From Rheinheimera sp. (GTDB lineage: Bacteria > Pseudomonadota > Gammaproteobacteria > Enterobacterales > Alteromonadaceae): 64,000 nucleotides of DNA. The notes beneath the pieces are model-generated. The model made no database searches. It was not told where the DNA came from and worked only from the letters and a program-made list of their open reading frames with translations. Made by a program: the position numbers and the translations under genes. This document shows positions 9,065 to 18,110 of the stretch, in pieces; position 1 is the stretch's first letter, and every line of letters begins with the position of its first letter. The stretch is from positions 10,994-74,993 of the forward strand of contig DMYW01000053.1 in the NCBI GenBank assembly GCA_003482455.1. The letters are read 5' to 3'.

Positions 9065-9737
9065 CGGGCAGGTCCAAGGTGTAGCCCATGCCACGCACTG
9101 TGTGGATCAGCTTCACGGCAAAGCCGTCATCGACTTTGGCGCGCAGCCGTTTCACGGCGACATCAATGACATTGGTGTCTGAATCAAAATTCATATCCCA
9201 AATCTGGCTGGCGATCAGGCTGCGTGGCAGGACTTCTCCTTGGCGGCGCAGCAGCAACTCCAGCAAGGCGAATTCTTTTTGCGTCAGCGTGATTTTTTCC
9301 CCGCCGCGATTGACGCGACGTTTCAGCAGATCCATTTGTAAATCAGCGATTTGTAAAATTTCGACTGCGGGTGCGCTTTGGCCGCGTCGCAATAAAGTAC
9401 GGACACGCGCTAACAGTTCGGTGAAAGCAAAGGGTTTGATCAGATAATCATCGGCACCGCTTTCTAAGCCACGGACGCGGTCGTCGACACCATCTTTGGC
9501 ACTCAGCAGCAAAATTGGTGTCAGCTGGCCATGCTGGCGCAGACTTTTGACCATGGTCAGGCCATCGAGGTCTGGCAACATCACGTCGAGGATCAACAAG
9601 TCAAAGTGTTCGGTCAGTGCCAAGTGATAGCCATCCAAGCCATTGCGTGCCAGCACAGGGTTAAAGCCGGCTTCACGAAAGCCTTGTTGCAAATAGTCGC
9701 CTGTTTTGACTTCGTCTTCGACGATCAACAACCGCAT
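9057..9737 (-). CDS. cusR: OmpR-family response regulator (CusR-like)
   Basis: A 226-residue regulator. The receiver domain has the acidic pocket VEDE near residue 7, the phospho-acceptor in LLILDVMLPDLDG near residue 51 and the Lys in YLIKPFAF near 103. A winged-helix effector domain follows, with TQKEFALLELLLRRQGEVLPR and the recognition helix NVIDVAVKRLRAKVD. The short linker and sequence match heavy-metal regulators CusR/CopR/IrlR. It is divergent from the RND efflux operon, and the gap between them contains a perfect CusR-like box, so both operons are probably controlled from it. Confidence 0.92.
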   Translation of the reverse strand: MRLLIVEDEVKTGDYLQQGFREAGFNPVLARNGLDGYHLALTEHFDLLILDVMLPDLDGLTMVKSLRQHGQLTPILLLSAKDGVDDRVRGLESGADDYLIKPFAFTELLARVRTLLRRGQSAPAVEILQIADLQMDLLKRRVNRGGEKITLTQKEFALLELLLRRQGEVLPRSLIASQIWDMNFDSDTNVIDVAVKRLRAKVDDGFAVKLIHTVRGMGYTLDLPDA

Positions 9738-9834
9738 GCGTTGTCCTCAGAGTTCACGCCGGTGACGCTAGGTCGTCACTGCTTGTAGGATTCTAGCGAG
9801 CCATAACGTACAGGCAAAGCATAACCAGTAATTC

Positions 9835-9848
9835 TGACAAAATTGTCA
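9835..9848. promoter_or_regulatory. CusR/CopR-type operator
   Basis: TGACAA-AA-TTGTCA is a perfect inverted repeat with a two-base spacer, the core of the known CusR box (TGACAAnnTTGTCA). It lies about 76 bases upstream of the efflux operon's first start and about 98 bases upstream of the regulator start, in the only gap between the divergent units. This supports copper/silver-type control of both operons. The match is read directly; binding is inferred. Confidence 0.8.
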
Positions 9849-9924
9849 TCTAGCGGTCAGCTGGCTGTTGGACGTACCGCAACATACTGAGCAACATGGT
9901 AAAACTCTTCTTGATGGGTAGAAG

Positions 9925-10509
9925 ATGCAACGTTGTTTTGTTCAGACCTGCCTGCTGGCATTGAGCATCGGCTGGGTCAGTTTGGTCGCTTCGCCAGCGG
10001 TACTGGCACACGGCGGTGAAGATCATGCGGAGAAACCAGCCGTCGCTGCGGCGGGTTGGTTGCCGCGTGCTGACGCCGCCTCCGAGGCATTTGAATTAGT
10101 TCTGGTGGCTGATGGCGAACACGGCTGGCTCTATCTTTCAGACTTCAGCAGCAATTCACCGATCTCTGACGCGACAATCACTTTGGATATTCAGCCGAGC
10201 CATCCAACAACCGTCAGTCAGCCACAACTTGGGTTAACGGCCACACCCAACACAAACGCCGGAAGTTATCGGCTGGATTGGCAAGCACTTGCTGAAGGCG
10301 AGTATGCCGTAACCGCGACCATAGTCACTGCCGACAACGCCGATGTGCTGACCATGCCGCTGGCCATTCGTGCTGCGGAACCATTTGCACATGTCCATAG
10401 CTTCGCTGAGTTCAAAACCGCATTTATTTGGGCTGGTGGTTTATTGCTGGTTGGTGTTGCGGCCTGGCTGGGTTGGCGTCGGCAGCAACGTGGAGGTGCT
10501 CATGCGTAA
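9925..10509 (+). CDS. Periplasmic/membrane-anchored metal-efflux accessory protein
   Basis: A 194-residue protein that opens the efflux operon. It has a signal peptide, then an HGGEDHAE motif at the new N-terminus, a beta-rich middle, a histidine pair (AHVHSF) near residue 155 and a C-terminal membrane segment (about 168-186) followed by a basic tail. The His/Asp/Glu motif suggests metal binding. It recurs at the mature N-terminus of the next gene product (HGGEDHS), so the two probably share a ligand. The stop overlaps the adaptor start by 8 bases. No named family is recognised. Confidence 0.75.
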   Translation: MQRCFVQTCLLALSIGWVSLVASPAVLAHGGEDHAEKPAVAAAGWLPRADAASEAFELVLVADGEHGWLYLSDFSSNSPISDATITLDIQPSHPTTVSQPQLGLTATPNTNAGSYRLDWQALAEGEYAVTATIVTADNADVLTMPLAIRAAEPFAHVHSFAEFKTAFIWAGGLLLVGVAAWLGWRRQQRGGAHA

Positions 10510-11680
10510 CCTTCGCTATGCGGTTGTTTTGATGGGATTTAGCTCGCTGGCGTTGCTACCAGCGCTTGGCTTGGCGCACGGTGGTGAAGATCACAGTGCA
10601 CCGCAGACTGTGTTGGTGCAAGGTGATGCCCCGCAACGCCTCGCCGATGGTCAGGTGCGGTTGGCTAAAAGCAGTCAGCTGGCGCTGCAGATTTTGACTC
10701 AACCAACGCGTGCTCAATCCGCACGTAACGCCATAGAATTGGCGGCGACTGTGCTGCAAAACCCGGACTACCCAGGGCAACTGGCGGCGCTGCAAGATGG
10801 CATAGTGCAGGCAGGCCCTGACGGGCTTCCCAAAGCCGGCATGCCGGTCAAAGCAGGGCAAATTTTAGGTTATTTGCAGCCGACCGATACGCTGCTGGAT
10901 CGCAACAATCAACAAGCGCAAGCCGCCGCCGTCGCCGCCGAACTGGCGGTGTTGGAAGATACCATCAAGCGGTTAGCGCCGCTGGCGGACTACAACAGCC
11001 GCAATCAATTGGAACAAGCCAAGCTCAAACGCCGCGGCCTGATCAAGCAGCGCCAGTTACTCGAACAAAGTGTGCAACAAGCGCTGCCTCTGCTTGCACC
11101 GGCGACGGGTGTGGTCAGTGATGTGCTGGTGCGTGTTGGCCAGCGCGTCAGTGCCGGTCAGCTGTTGGTGCAGCTGGTTGATCCAACCCAGTTGTGGCTG
11201 GACGTCAGCTGGTTTGCCGACGCGGCGCCTGTTGATCCGCAAGCTTATGTCGGTCAGTTTTCACAAGGTTTGCCGTTGGTGGCGATGGGCCAGCAGCGCG
11301 AACATCAGCGCTTGCCCTTGTATTTTGCGCTGCCGGCTGCTGCCGCAGATCAGCCGACACTGCGACTTGGCAGTTTGCTCAATGTCACTGTGCAATACGG
11401 CGACTACAAAACCGGTTTAGTGGTGCCGCGCAGCGCTTTAGTGCGCACGGTCGATAACAAGTGGCAGGTATGGGTCAAAACGGCGGCCGAGACGTTCCAA
11501 GCCATCGATGTCAGTTTTACGCCATTGGATGCTACCCATGTGTTGGTGGCGCTACCTGCACCGCATCACCATGCCGAAGGCACGCCTGCGGATCATCAGC
11601 ATCAGCCAGAAACGCTCGTGCTGGATGCGGGCATGCGCTTGGTGGTGCAAGGCGCCGCGCTGTTAAGTCAGGTGCGCTAA
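10502..11680 (+). CDS. RND efflux periplasmic adaptor (CusB/CzcB family)
   Basis: A 392-residue membrane-fusion protein. The start at 10502 gives a signal peptide followed by HGGEDHS; the longer open frame runs back into the previous gene and is not real. It has a lipoyl/barrel half near residues 80-120, a coiled-coil hairpin rich in Gln/Ala, the returning half (LLAPATGVVSDVLVRVGQRV) and a beta-barrel. Near the C-terminus is a His-rich loop (PHHHAEGTPADHQHQ) that could pass metal to the pump. It would link the inner-membrane pump to an outer-membrane channel. No outer-membrane factor gene is in the window, so one encoded elsewhere must serve. Confidence 0.9.
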   Translation: MRNLRYAVVLMGFSSLALLPALGLAHGGEDHSAPQTVLVQGDAPQRLADGQVRLAKSSQLALQILTQPTRAQSARNAIELAATVLQNPDYPGQLAALQDGIVQAGPDGLPKAGMPVKAGQILGYLQPTDTLLDRNNQQAQAAAVAAELAVLEDTIKRLAPLADYNSRNQLEQAKLKRRGLIKQRQLLEQSVQQALPLLAPATGVVSDVLVRVGQRVSAGQLLVQLVDPTQLWLDVSWFADAAPVDPQAYVGQFSQGLPLVAMGQQREHQRLPLYFALPAAAADQPTLRLGSLLNVTVQYGDYKTGLVVPRSALVRTVDNKWQVWVKTAAETFQAIDVSFTPLDATHVLVALPAPHHHAEGTPADHQHQPETLVLDAGMRLVVQGAALLSQVR

Positions 11681-14600
11681 ATGTTTGACGCCATTATTCG
11701 ATTTAGTCTCAAACAACGGGCGCTAGTCCTAGCGGGGGCTTTGTTGCTGATTGCCGCCGGCTGGTGGCAATTGCGCCAGCTGCCGGTGGATGTGCTGCCG
11801 GATTTAAACAAACCAACGGTGACAGTGCTGACGGAAGCGGGCGGTTTGGCGCCGGAAGAAGTCGAACAATTGGTGACTATGCCCTTGGAGCAGCAGCTCA
11901 ATGGCATTCCGGGTGTGTCGCGCGTGCGCTCGGTGTCGGGGATTGGCTTGTCGATGTTGTATGTCGAATTTGATTGGGGTACTGACATCTATCGCAATCG
12001 GCAATTGGTCAACGAACGCTTGTTGCAAGCGCGGGAACTATTGCCTGCCGCGGTCACGCCACAACTAGGCCCAATCTCGTCGATTATGGGCGAAATTGTG
12101 TTGTTGGCGTTTCCAGTCGCCGATGGCGCCGCGCCGATGGCGGTGCGTGACTATGTCGATTACGTAGTGCGGCCGCGTTTGCTCAGCATCAGTGGAGTGG
12201 CACAGGTGATCCCAATCGGCGGAGAAGTGAAACAATACCGCGTGATGCCAGATCCGCAGCGGATGCAGCTGCTAGGCGTCAGTTTGGCAGAATTGACCGG
12301 CGCACTGTCGCAGTTTGGCCAAAACAAAAGTGGCGGTTTTGTTGAAGCGCAAGGGCAAGAGTGGCTGGTCCGTGGCCTTGGCCGCAGCTTGGCGCTGGCT
12401 GATCTCAAACAGCTAGTGGTTAAACTCGACAGTCATGGCCAAAGTGTATTGCTGCAAATGGTCGCCGATGTGCAAATTCTGCCTGCGGTGAAACGCGGCG
12501 ATGCCAGTTATCAGGGCAAGCCGGCGGTGATTGTCTCGGTGCAAAAACAACCGGACGGCGACAGTATTCGTTTAACCCAACAGGTGGAACAAGCGGTGGC
12601 TGAGCTTGCGCAAACTTTGCCGCAGGACGTTGAAAAACCAGCCTTTTTGTTTCGGCAGGCCGATTTTATCAGCCAGTCGATCGACAATGTTGAGCAGGCG
12701 CTGCGCGATGGCGCCATCTTAGTGGCGATTGTGTTGTTGCTGTTTTTGGCCAATGGCCGCACCACGCTGATTTCGTTAACCGCCATCCCGTTGTCGTTAT
12801 TGGCCACTTTGTTGTTGTTTCGCTATTTCGGCTTGTCGGTGAACACCATGACGCTGGGCGGATTGGCGATCGCGCTGGGTGAATTAGTCGATGATGCGGT
12901 GGTGGATGTGGAAAACGTGTTGCGCCGCCTCAAAGAAAACAGCCAGCGAGCGACGCCTTTGCCCGTGCTGCAAGTGATCGCGAGTGCCAGCAGTGAAGTA
13001 CGCAGCGGTGTGGTATACGCCACCTTGATTGTGGTGCTGGTGTTTGTGCCTCTGTTTGCGCTGGGTGGCATTGAAGGGCGGTTATTTACCCCGCTGGGCA
13101 TTGCGTACGTGGTATCTATTTCCGCGTCTTTGTTGGTCGCGCTGATGGTGACGCCTGTGCTTTGTTATTACCTGTTGCCATCGCTGGCGGCCAAACAGCA
13201 TCAGGATAGCTGGTTAGTCCAACGCTTAAAGGCCATCACGGAACGGCTGCTGCAGTGGGCATTGCCCAAGCGCCGGCCGATTTTTGCGGCAGCGTTGGTG
13301 CTGACCATCGCCAGTGGCGCATTGTTGTCGCACATTCCGCGCAGCTTCTTACCGCCGTTTAATGAAGGCACCTTGACCGTCAATTTGCTGTTGCAACCCG
13401 GGACGTCGCTGAGCACTTCCAATCAAGTGGGCACCTTGGCTGAACAACTGCTGCTGACAGTGCCAGAAGTCACCCAAGTTGGCCGGCGCACTGGTCGCGC
13501 CGAACTAGACGAGCATGCCGAAGGTGTGCATTACACCGAGTTGGATGTCGATTTACAGGTGCTGGCACGTCCGCGTGCCGAAGTGCTGGCGGAGATCCGG
13601 CAGCGCCTCGCCAGCTTGCCGGCGCAAGTCAGCGTTGGTCAGCCGATCTCACACCGCCTTGACCATCTGCTGAGCGGGGTACGCGCGCAACTGGCGCTGA
13701 AAATCGTCGGGGATGATTTAACGACCCTGCGCGGACTTGGCCAGTCGCTGCGTCAGCAGTTAGCGCAGGTGGATGGCGTGGTGGACTTAGCCATCGAAAA
13801 GCAAGTGTTGATCCCGCAGCAGCACATTCGAATTGATTACCAAAAAGCGGCGTTGTACGGCATTCAGCCGGCAGCCTTGCTGGAGCAACTGCAGCAATAC
13901 AGTGATGGGCAACTGGTCAGTCAGCTGATCGATGGCAATCGGCGCTTTGACGTGGTGCTGAAGTTACCGGAAGCAGCGCGCACCCCAGCGGCCTTGGCGC
14001 AGCTGCTGATTGACACGCCACGCGGTACCGTACCGCTGTCGCAACTGGCAGAGCTGAATGACGGCGTCGGGCCAAATCAGATCAATCGTGAAAACAATCG
14101 CCGGCGCTTGGTGGTCTCGGCCAACGTCGCCGGCCGACCGCTGGCCAGCGTGGTCACAGACATCCGCGCTATCATCGCCAAACAAGCATTACCGCAAGGT
14201 TATTTTATTGAACTGGACGGCCAATTTCGCGCCCAAGAACAAGCGCAGCTGCTCATGAGTGGTTTGGCGCTATTGTCTCTCGCGCTGATTTTTGGCGTGT
14301 TATACAGCCGTTATCAGTCGGTACGGCTGACGCTGGTGATTATGGCCAGCATCCCGTTGGCGCTTTGCGGCGCGGCACTGGCGCTGTTTTTAAGCGGTCA
14401 GCCGTTGTCGGTCGCTGCGCTGGTGGGCTTTATCACGTTGACCGGCATCGCTACGCGCAATGGCATTTTGAAAGTCAGTCATTATCTCAATTTAGCCGCA
14501 CACGAGGGCATGGCCTTTGGGCCGGCCCTGATCATTCGCGGCAGTTTAGAGCGCTTAACGCCGGTGCTGATGACGGCGCTGGTCGCTGCATTTGCATTGG

Positions 14601-14788
14601 TGCCTTTGTTATTGTCGGCAGATGCGCCCGGCAAAGAAATGTTGTATCCGGTGGCGGTGGTGATTTTTGGTGGTCTGTTTAGTGCCACAGTGCTGGATAC
14701 GTTAATCACCCCGTTGTTATTTGCCCACGTGGGCGCAGAACCTTTGGCAAGATTGTTAGCTCGCCGGCAATCGGCCGAAGTTTATTAA
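11681..14788 (+). CDS. Heavy-metal efflux RND pump (CusA/CzcA family)
   Basis: A 1035-residue proton-driven inner-membrane exporter with the normal RND duplication: TM1 near residue 13, a large periplasmic loop, a central TM bundle (about 335-540), a second loop and a C-terminal bundle (about 860-1030). The heavy-metal signature near residue 400 reads IALGELVDDAVVDVEN, which keeps the acidic residues of the proton relay but differs from the textbook Czc and Cus forms, so the metal is not fixed by this motif. The start codon directly abuts the adaptor stop, giving tight coupling. Together with the adaptor it forms the pump controlled by CusRS. Confidence 0.93.
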   Translation: MFDAIIRFSLKQRALVLAGALLLIAAGWWQLRQLPVDVLPDLNKPTVTVLTEAGGLAPEEVEQLVTMPLEQQLNGIPGVSRVRSVSGIGLSMLYVEFDWGTDIYRNRQLVNERLLQARELLPAAVTPQLGPISSIMGEIVLLAFPVADGAAPMAVRDYVDYVVRPRLLSISGVAQVIPIGGEVKQYRVMPDPQRMQLLGVSLAELTGALSQFGQNKSGGFVEAQGQEWLVRGLGRSLALADLKQLVVKLDSHGQSVLLQMVADVQILPAVKRGDASYQGKPAVIVSVQKQPDGDSIRLTQQVEQAVAELAQTLPQDVEKPAFLFRQADFISQSIDNVEQALRDGAILVAIVLLLFLANGRTTLISLTAIPLSLLATLLLFRYFGLSVNTMTLGGLAIALGELVDDAVVDVENVLRRLKENSQRATPLPVLQVIASASSEVRSGVVYATLIVVLVFVPLFALGGIEGRLFTPLGIAYVVSISASLLVALMVTPVLCYYLLPSLAAKQHQDSWLVQRLKAITERLLQWALPKRRPIFAAALVLTIASGALLSHIPRSFLPPFNEGTLTVNLLLQPGTSLSTSNQVGTLAEQLLLTVPEVTQVGRRTGRAELDEHAEGVHYTELDVDLQVLARPRAEVLAEIRQRLASLPAQVSVGQPISHRLDHLLSGVRAQLALKIVGDDLTTLRGLGQSLRQQLAQVDGVVDLAIEKQVLIPQQHIRIDYQKAALYGIQPAALLEQLQQYSDGQLVSQLIDGNRRFDVVLKLPEAARTPAALAQLLIDTPRGTVPLSQLAELNDGVGPNQINRENNRRRLVVSANVAGRPLASVVTDIRAIIAKQALPQGYFIELDGQFRAQEQAQLLMSGLALLSLALIFGVLYSRYQSVRLTLVIMASIPLALCGAALALFLSGQPLSVAALVGFITLTGIATRNGILKVSHYLNLAAHEGMAFGPALIIRGSLERLTPVLMTALVAAFALVPLLLSADAPGKEMLYPVAVVIFGGLFSATVLDTLITPLLFAHVGAEPLARLLARRQSAEVY

Positions 14789-14798
14789 GGAGTGAGAG

Positions 14799-15299
14799 AT
14801 GAACCCTTCGATCCAAACTTTTTGCAAACGCCTGAGTATGTCGTTGCTACTGTGCAGTGCGGTCTTGGCGACGCCTGTGTTCGCGCACAGTGATGAGTAT
14901 TTAGATACGGTACCGGGCAAACATGGCGGTCAGTTGCGGATGGCTGGGCCTTGGCATTTTGAATTAGTGCTGGATAAACAAGCGGATGGCAGCAAGGCCA
15001 TGCCGGTGACCGTGTATCTAACCGATCATGGCGACCAGCCGATCGCCACTCAAGGTGCCGTCAGCAAAGTGACCATCATCAGTCAAAACAAACCCGTGCA
15101 AGTGACGTTGACGGCGAAAGCCCCCAACCTGCTGGTGGGCGAAGCTGTGTATAAAGCCGAACCTGAACTGAAAGCCGTGGTGCAGTTGACGCTCAATGGT
15201 GAGTCGCAAAATGCGCGTTTTACGCCGCTAAAACCAGTGCCGGCAAAAGCCGAAACGCATCAGCATGCTGACGCCAAAGGCGAGCATCATCACCACTGA
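14799..15299 (+). CDS. Periplasmic His-rich metal-binding protein of the efflux operon
   Basis: A 166-residue exported protein, 10 bases after the pump with an AAGGAG-type site. The signal peptide ends at VFA before HSDEY. The body is a small beta domain (about residues 40-135) with PGKHGGQLRMAGPWHFELV, and the tail is His rich, ending in four consecutive His. It probably buffers or chaperones the metal for export, the role CusF has elsewhere, but it is not a CusF homologue by sequence. A terminator follows, closing the operon. Confidence 0.78.
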   Translation: MNPSIQTFCKRLSMSLLLCSAVLATPVFAHSDEYLDTVPGKHGGQLRMAGPWHFELVLDKQADGSKAMPVTVYLTDHGDQPIATQGAVSKVTIISQNKPVQVTLTAKAPNLLVGEAVYKAEPELKAVVQLTLNGESQNARFTPLKPVPAKAETHQHADAKGEHHHH

Positions 15300-15308
15300 T
15301 AAAAACCT

Positions 15309-15328
15309 GGGGCCGTTTAACCGGCCCC
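15309..15328. terminator. Terminator between efflux operon and porin
   Basis: GGGGCCG pairs with CGGCCCC around a short TTTAAC loop, followed by a modest T run. It lies between the stops of the convergent efflux operon and porin gene and can serve both. Confidence 0.75.
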
Positions 15329-15347
15329 ATGTTTTGCGTTGTCTTGT

Positions 15348-16589
15348 TTAGAACACAAAATCCAACGCCACACTGAACAAGCCTGCATCGTTGTGGTAAC
15401 TAAAATCGTACCAACCCGGGCGATTGCCTTGATCCGTGAACTTGTTGTACTCAACTTTTAACGCGGCGTTTGCCGCGACGTTATACCGAACACCCAAGGT
15501 CATGATTTGATGTTCTTCTGCATCACCAACGCCAAAACCTTGCCAGTTTTCGGTGAGTTTTAATTTGGCTTTTGACAAGCCGACATAAGGTTGCCAGACG
15601 TCGTGGTTATACACGGCGCTGACATAATAGGTCGGAAAACGCGAGCCGTAGCCATCGTCATAAATCACATAGTTGTAATCAAACAACAGCGTGACATATT
15701 GAAACGTCAGGCTGCCGCCAAGGCCAAAGAAATCCAAGTCGAAATCGGTCAGTGGCCAATCACCAGAAATGATCGGCGTGCCATCGGGGTTGCTGCGTCG
15801 CTCGACAATTTGATCGGTGACGCCGTCGCCGTCTAAATCCAGCTCATCAAAAAACATCACTTCTGCGGAGGTGTTGTAATGGGTGCGGAAATAAGACGCC
15901 CGTAGGTCGATCCAATCATTGCTAGCGGTGACATTGGTGCCGAGAATTTTGCTCCAAGTGACATCGGCGGTACCGGCGATATAAGTCCCGGCTGGCGGGA
16001 AATAATAGCCGCCGCGGTTGCGCCAAAAATCATGCGACTTAATATCCCGCTGTGTTTCGCGGCCACCAAAAACGCTGGTGCCAATGGTCCAATCGCCGGC
16101 AAAGAAGTTATGTGAATAGGTCAAACCGTTGAACTGGGTGATCTCCCACCAATACAAATTTGCCGGTGGCCTGATCCAAGGGTAGGCGTAACCCACTTCC
16201 ATGTATTCAGAAAAATAATACATGGGTAGCATGCGACGCCCGGCCATCAAGGTGCCATCTTGACCGACTTGGTAGGTCAAATAGGCCCAATCGACGTCGG
16301 GACTCCAGCCATCAGCCCCTTTCGCGACCACTTGCACTGTGGCCGATAGCTTGTCTGCGATATCTGCACGCATTTGCACTGCGATCACGGATTCTTGTTC
16401 AAAATCAATATCTTCGGTGTAAAAGGCGTAATCGTAGAAATCAACCTGAAATTCCTTTTCACCAGAAGGGTCGACTTCGCCGCTGACCACTTTACCTGCG
16501 ACGATCGAGCCATATCCGCTAAAGGTGATCTCGGCGTTGGCCATGTCACACGCCAGCAGCAAACTTAAAGCTGTCACTGAGGTTTTCAT
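15348..16589 (-). CDS. Outer-membrane porin-like beta-barrel (first copy)
   Basis: A 413-residue protein with a short signal peptide ending ANA before EITFSGYGS. The rest is a series of alternating amphipathic strands rich in Tyr/Trp, with the terminal strand ending in F (SVALDFVF), the outer-membrane assembly signal. A Ca-binding-like loop DLDGDGVTD lies near residue 255. AGGAGG sits just before the ATG and covers the stop of the upstream PBP-like gene, so the two are coupled. A paralogous arrangement lies at 26282-27953, whose porin ends with the same GVDFVF/ALDFVF pattern. Solute unknown; the neighbour suggests an oxyanion such as phosphate. Confidence 0.8.
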   Translation of the reverse strand: MKTSVTALSLLLACDMANAEITFSGYGSIVAGKVVSGEVDPSGEKEFQVDFYDYAFYTEDIDFEQESVIAVQMRADIADKLSATVQVVAKGADGWSPDVDWAYLTYQVGQDGTLMAGRRMLPMYYFSEYMEVGYAYPWIRPPANLYWWEITQFNGLTYSHNFFAGDWTIGTSVFGGRETQRDIKSHDFWRNRGGYYFPPAGTYIAGTADVTWSKILGTNVTASNDWIDLRASYFRTHYNTSAEVMFFDELDLDGDGVTDQIVERRSNPDGTPIISGDWPLTDFDLDFFGLGGSLTFQYVTLLFDYNYVIYDDGYGSRFPTYYVSAVYNHDVWQPYVGLSKAKLKLTENWQGFGVGDAEEHQIMTLGVRYNVAANAALKVEYNKFTDQGNRPGWYDFSYHNDAGLFSVALDFVF

Positions 16590-16598
16590 ATGGACCTC

Positions 16599-17015
16599 CT
16601 AGTATTTCGCAACGACTTTGACATCAGGGGTCACAGCACTGGCGTCGACAAATCCGATCATGTTCGGATTGGTGGCAACCAGATGCAGCATATCGCTGGG
16701 GCTGACATCTTTGGGTGGCGTGCCTTTACCAGTGAACAGGACTTTCGACCAAAATGCTTTCAGTTGGGCGTCGGTTTTACCCAGCACTTTGTTGTTGAAC
16801 TCGGAACGGCTGTTATCACCTTCTGACAAACTCAGTAATACAGCGGTTTCGCCATTGGCAAAGGCTTTTTGGCGACCTAGATAGAAATTTTTAATGTCGG
16901 CGTCTGTTACCGCAGACGTGTTGGATGGATGGACGATTACGGCTATTTCCGCGCAAAGCGGTGCTGACACTGCAAGCAGCAGGGCAGCCAAGAGATTACG
17001 AGAGCGCATGGACAT
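16599..17015 (-). CDS. Short phosphate-binding-protein-like periplasmic protein (first copy)
   Basis: A 138-residue exported protein with a signal peptide ending LCA before EIAVIVHPSN. The core resembles one lobe of PstS-type PBPs: NTSAVTDADIKNFYLGRQKAFANG, then FWSKVLFTGKGTPPKDV, then VATNPNMIGFVDAS. The start at 17015 follows GGAGG by five bases. It is too short for a complete two-lobe binding protein. The porin follows 9 bases later. The second copy at 26282 shares the same order of motifs, including the FW/YWSRLLFTG segment and the late ALGYV/MIGFV motif. Confidence 0.82.
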   Translation of the reverse strand: MSMRSRNLLAALLLAVSAPLCAEIAVIVHPSNTSAVTDADIKNFYLGRQKAFANGETAVLLSLSEGDNSRSEFNNKVLGKTDAQLKAFWSKVLFTGKGTPPKDVSPSDMLHLVATNPNMIGFVDASAVTPDVKVVAKY

Positions 17016-17110
17016 ATCAAACCTCCGTAAGTGCAGCAAATGGCTACACCTTTGAAGGTAGAAGACAAATGGGACACGCGCTATAGCTGTGGAACCCTCC
17101 TTGGCGTTCT

Positions 17111-18001
17111 TCAACGCCAGAAGTGGTCAAAAAAGTTGCCAGCAGCTAATAACAGCGGCACGAGATGCACGAGCGCGACGTTGATCCCCAGTGCATTAAT
17201 GGGTTGTTCTAGGCTGTTCAACTGTTGTGACATTTTCAGCACGAGGAATAGGCTGAAAAAGACGCTTGCTGCCGCAAGTGGTATGTGTCCGAACAAAATA
17301 GCTACTGCAATCAGCACATACACGAGTAGCCATTGCAAGGCGAATACTTTCAATGCAATGTTTGAACCATACACAATCGCCAGATGACGACGACCAACTG
17401 CACGATCTGCTTCCACATCGGGTAGTTGATTTAGCAGTAACAAGTTATTCGCCATCAGCATGACCACAGCTGCCAGCCACCAAGCCGCAGTTGGCACCTG
17501 ACCTTGCAACGCCATGATGCTTCCTGCCCAAATCACCCCACCAAAACCCAAGCCTGGCGCGATTAAACATAACCAAGGCAATCGATTCACGGGGCCTGTG
17601 TAGAATAAAATCAATGCCAGCCCCGGCAAGCCGAACCACGCTAAACTCCAGCCCGTTTCCAAGCACAACCAAATGCCACCCAACGCGACAACCGCTGTGG
17701 TTGATAGCGCGATGCCAAGCGCCAGCGGCGCTAGGTGAGGGGATTGCGGTAAAGTGCCACTGCCGCCACTAAAAGGCGTTCGTGTGGTGGTTAAGTCCAA
17801 ACCTGAGCGAAAATCTAAATACTCATTCCAAGCGTTGACCGCGATATGCGCGCACAAGGCCAGCAGGCTAACGAGCAGCAGTTTGTCGCCTGGCAGCGGC
17901 AATTGTTGCCATTGCTGCCAACTAAAACTCAGCAACAAGGTGACCAAGGTGAAGGTCAAAAACTTCAGGCGGCTGATGCCAATAATCGCTTGCCATGGCA
18001 T
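17111..18001 (-). CDS. UbiA/MenA-family prenyltransferase
   Basis: A 296-residue integral membrane protein with about eight or nine hydrophobic segments. The two Asp-rich motifs of UbiA enzymes are present: NAWNEYLDFRSGLD near residue 57 and NQLPDVEADRAVGRR near residue 190, both of which bind the Mg-diphosphate of the prenyl donor. The NxxxD pattern resembles MenA and related 1,4-dihydroxy-2-naphthoate prenyltransferases, but the acceptor cannot be set from sequence alone. It lies upstream of the PBP/porin pair on the same strand (95 bases) and divergent from the cytochrome gene. Confidence 0.88.
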   Translation of the reverse strand: MPWQAIIGISRLKFLTFTLVTLLLSFSWQQWQQLPLPGDKLLLVSLLALCAHIAVNAWNEYLDFRSGLDLTTTRTPFSGGSGTLPQSPHLAPLALGIALSTTAVVALGGIWLCLETGWSLAWFGLPGLALILFYTGPVNRLPWLCLIAPGLGFGGVIWAGSIMALQGQVPTAAWWLAAVVMLMANNLLLLNQLPDVEADRAVGRRHLAIVYGSNIALKVFALQWLLVYVLIAVAILFGHIPLAAASVFFSLFLVLKMSQQLNSLEQPINALGINVALVHLVPLLLAAGNFFDHFWR

Positions 18002-18110
18002 GGCGGTTTCTCCAACTTAATTGAAAAAAGGCTGTGATCACAACAAATTAGACTTGTCGACTTCTAACAATCAAGTCAGCATAGCGCTCGGAATGTTAAA
18101 GGATGTAACT

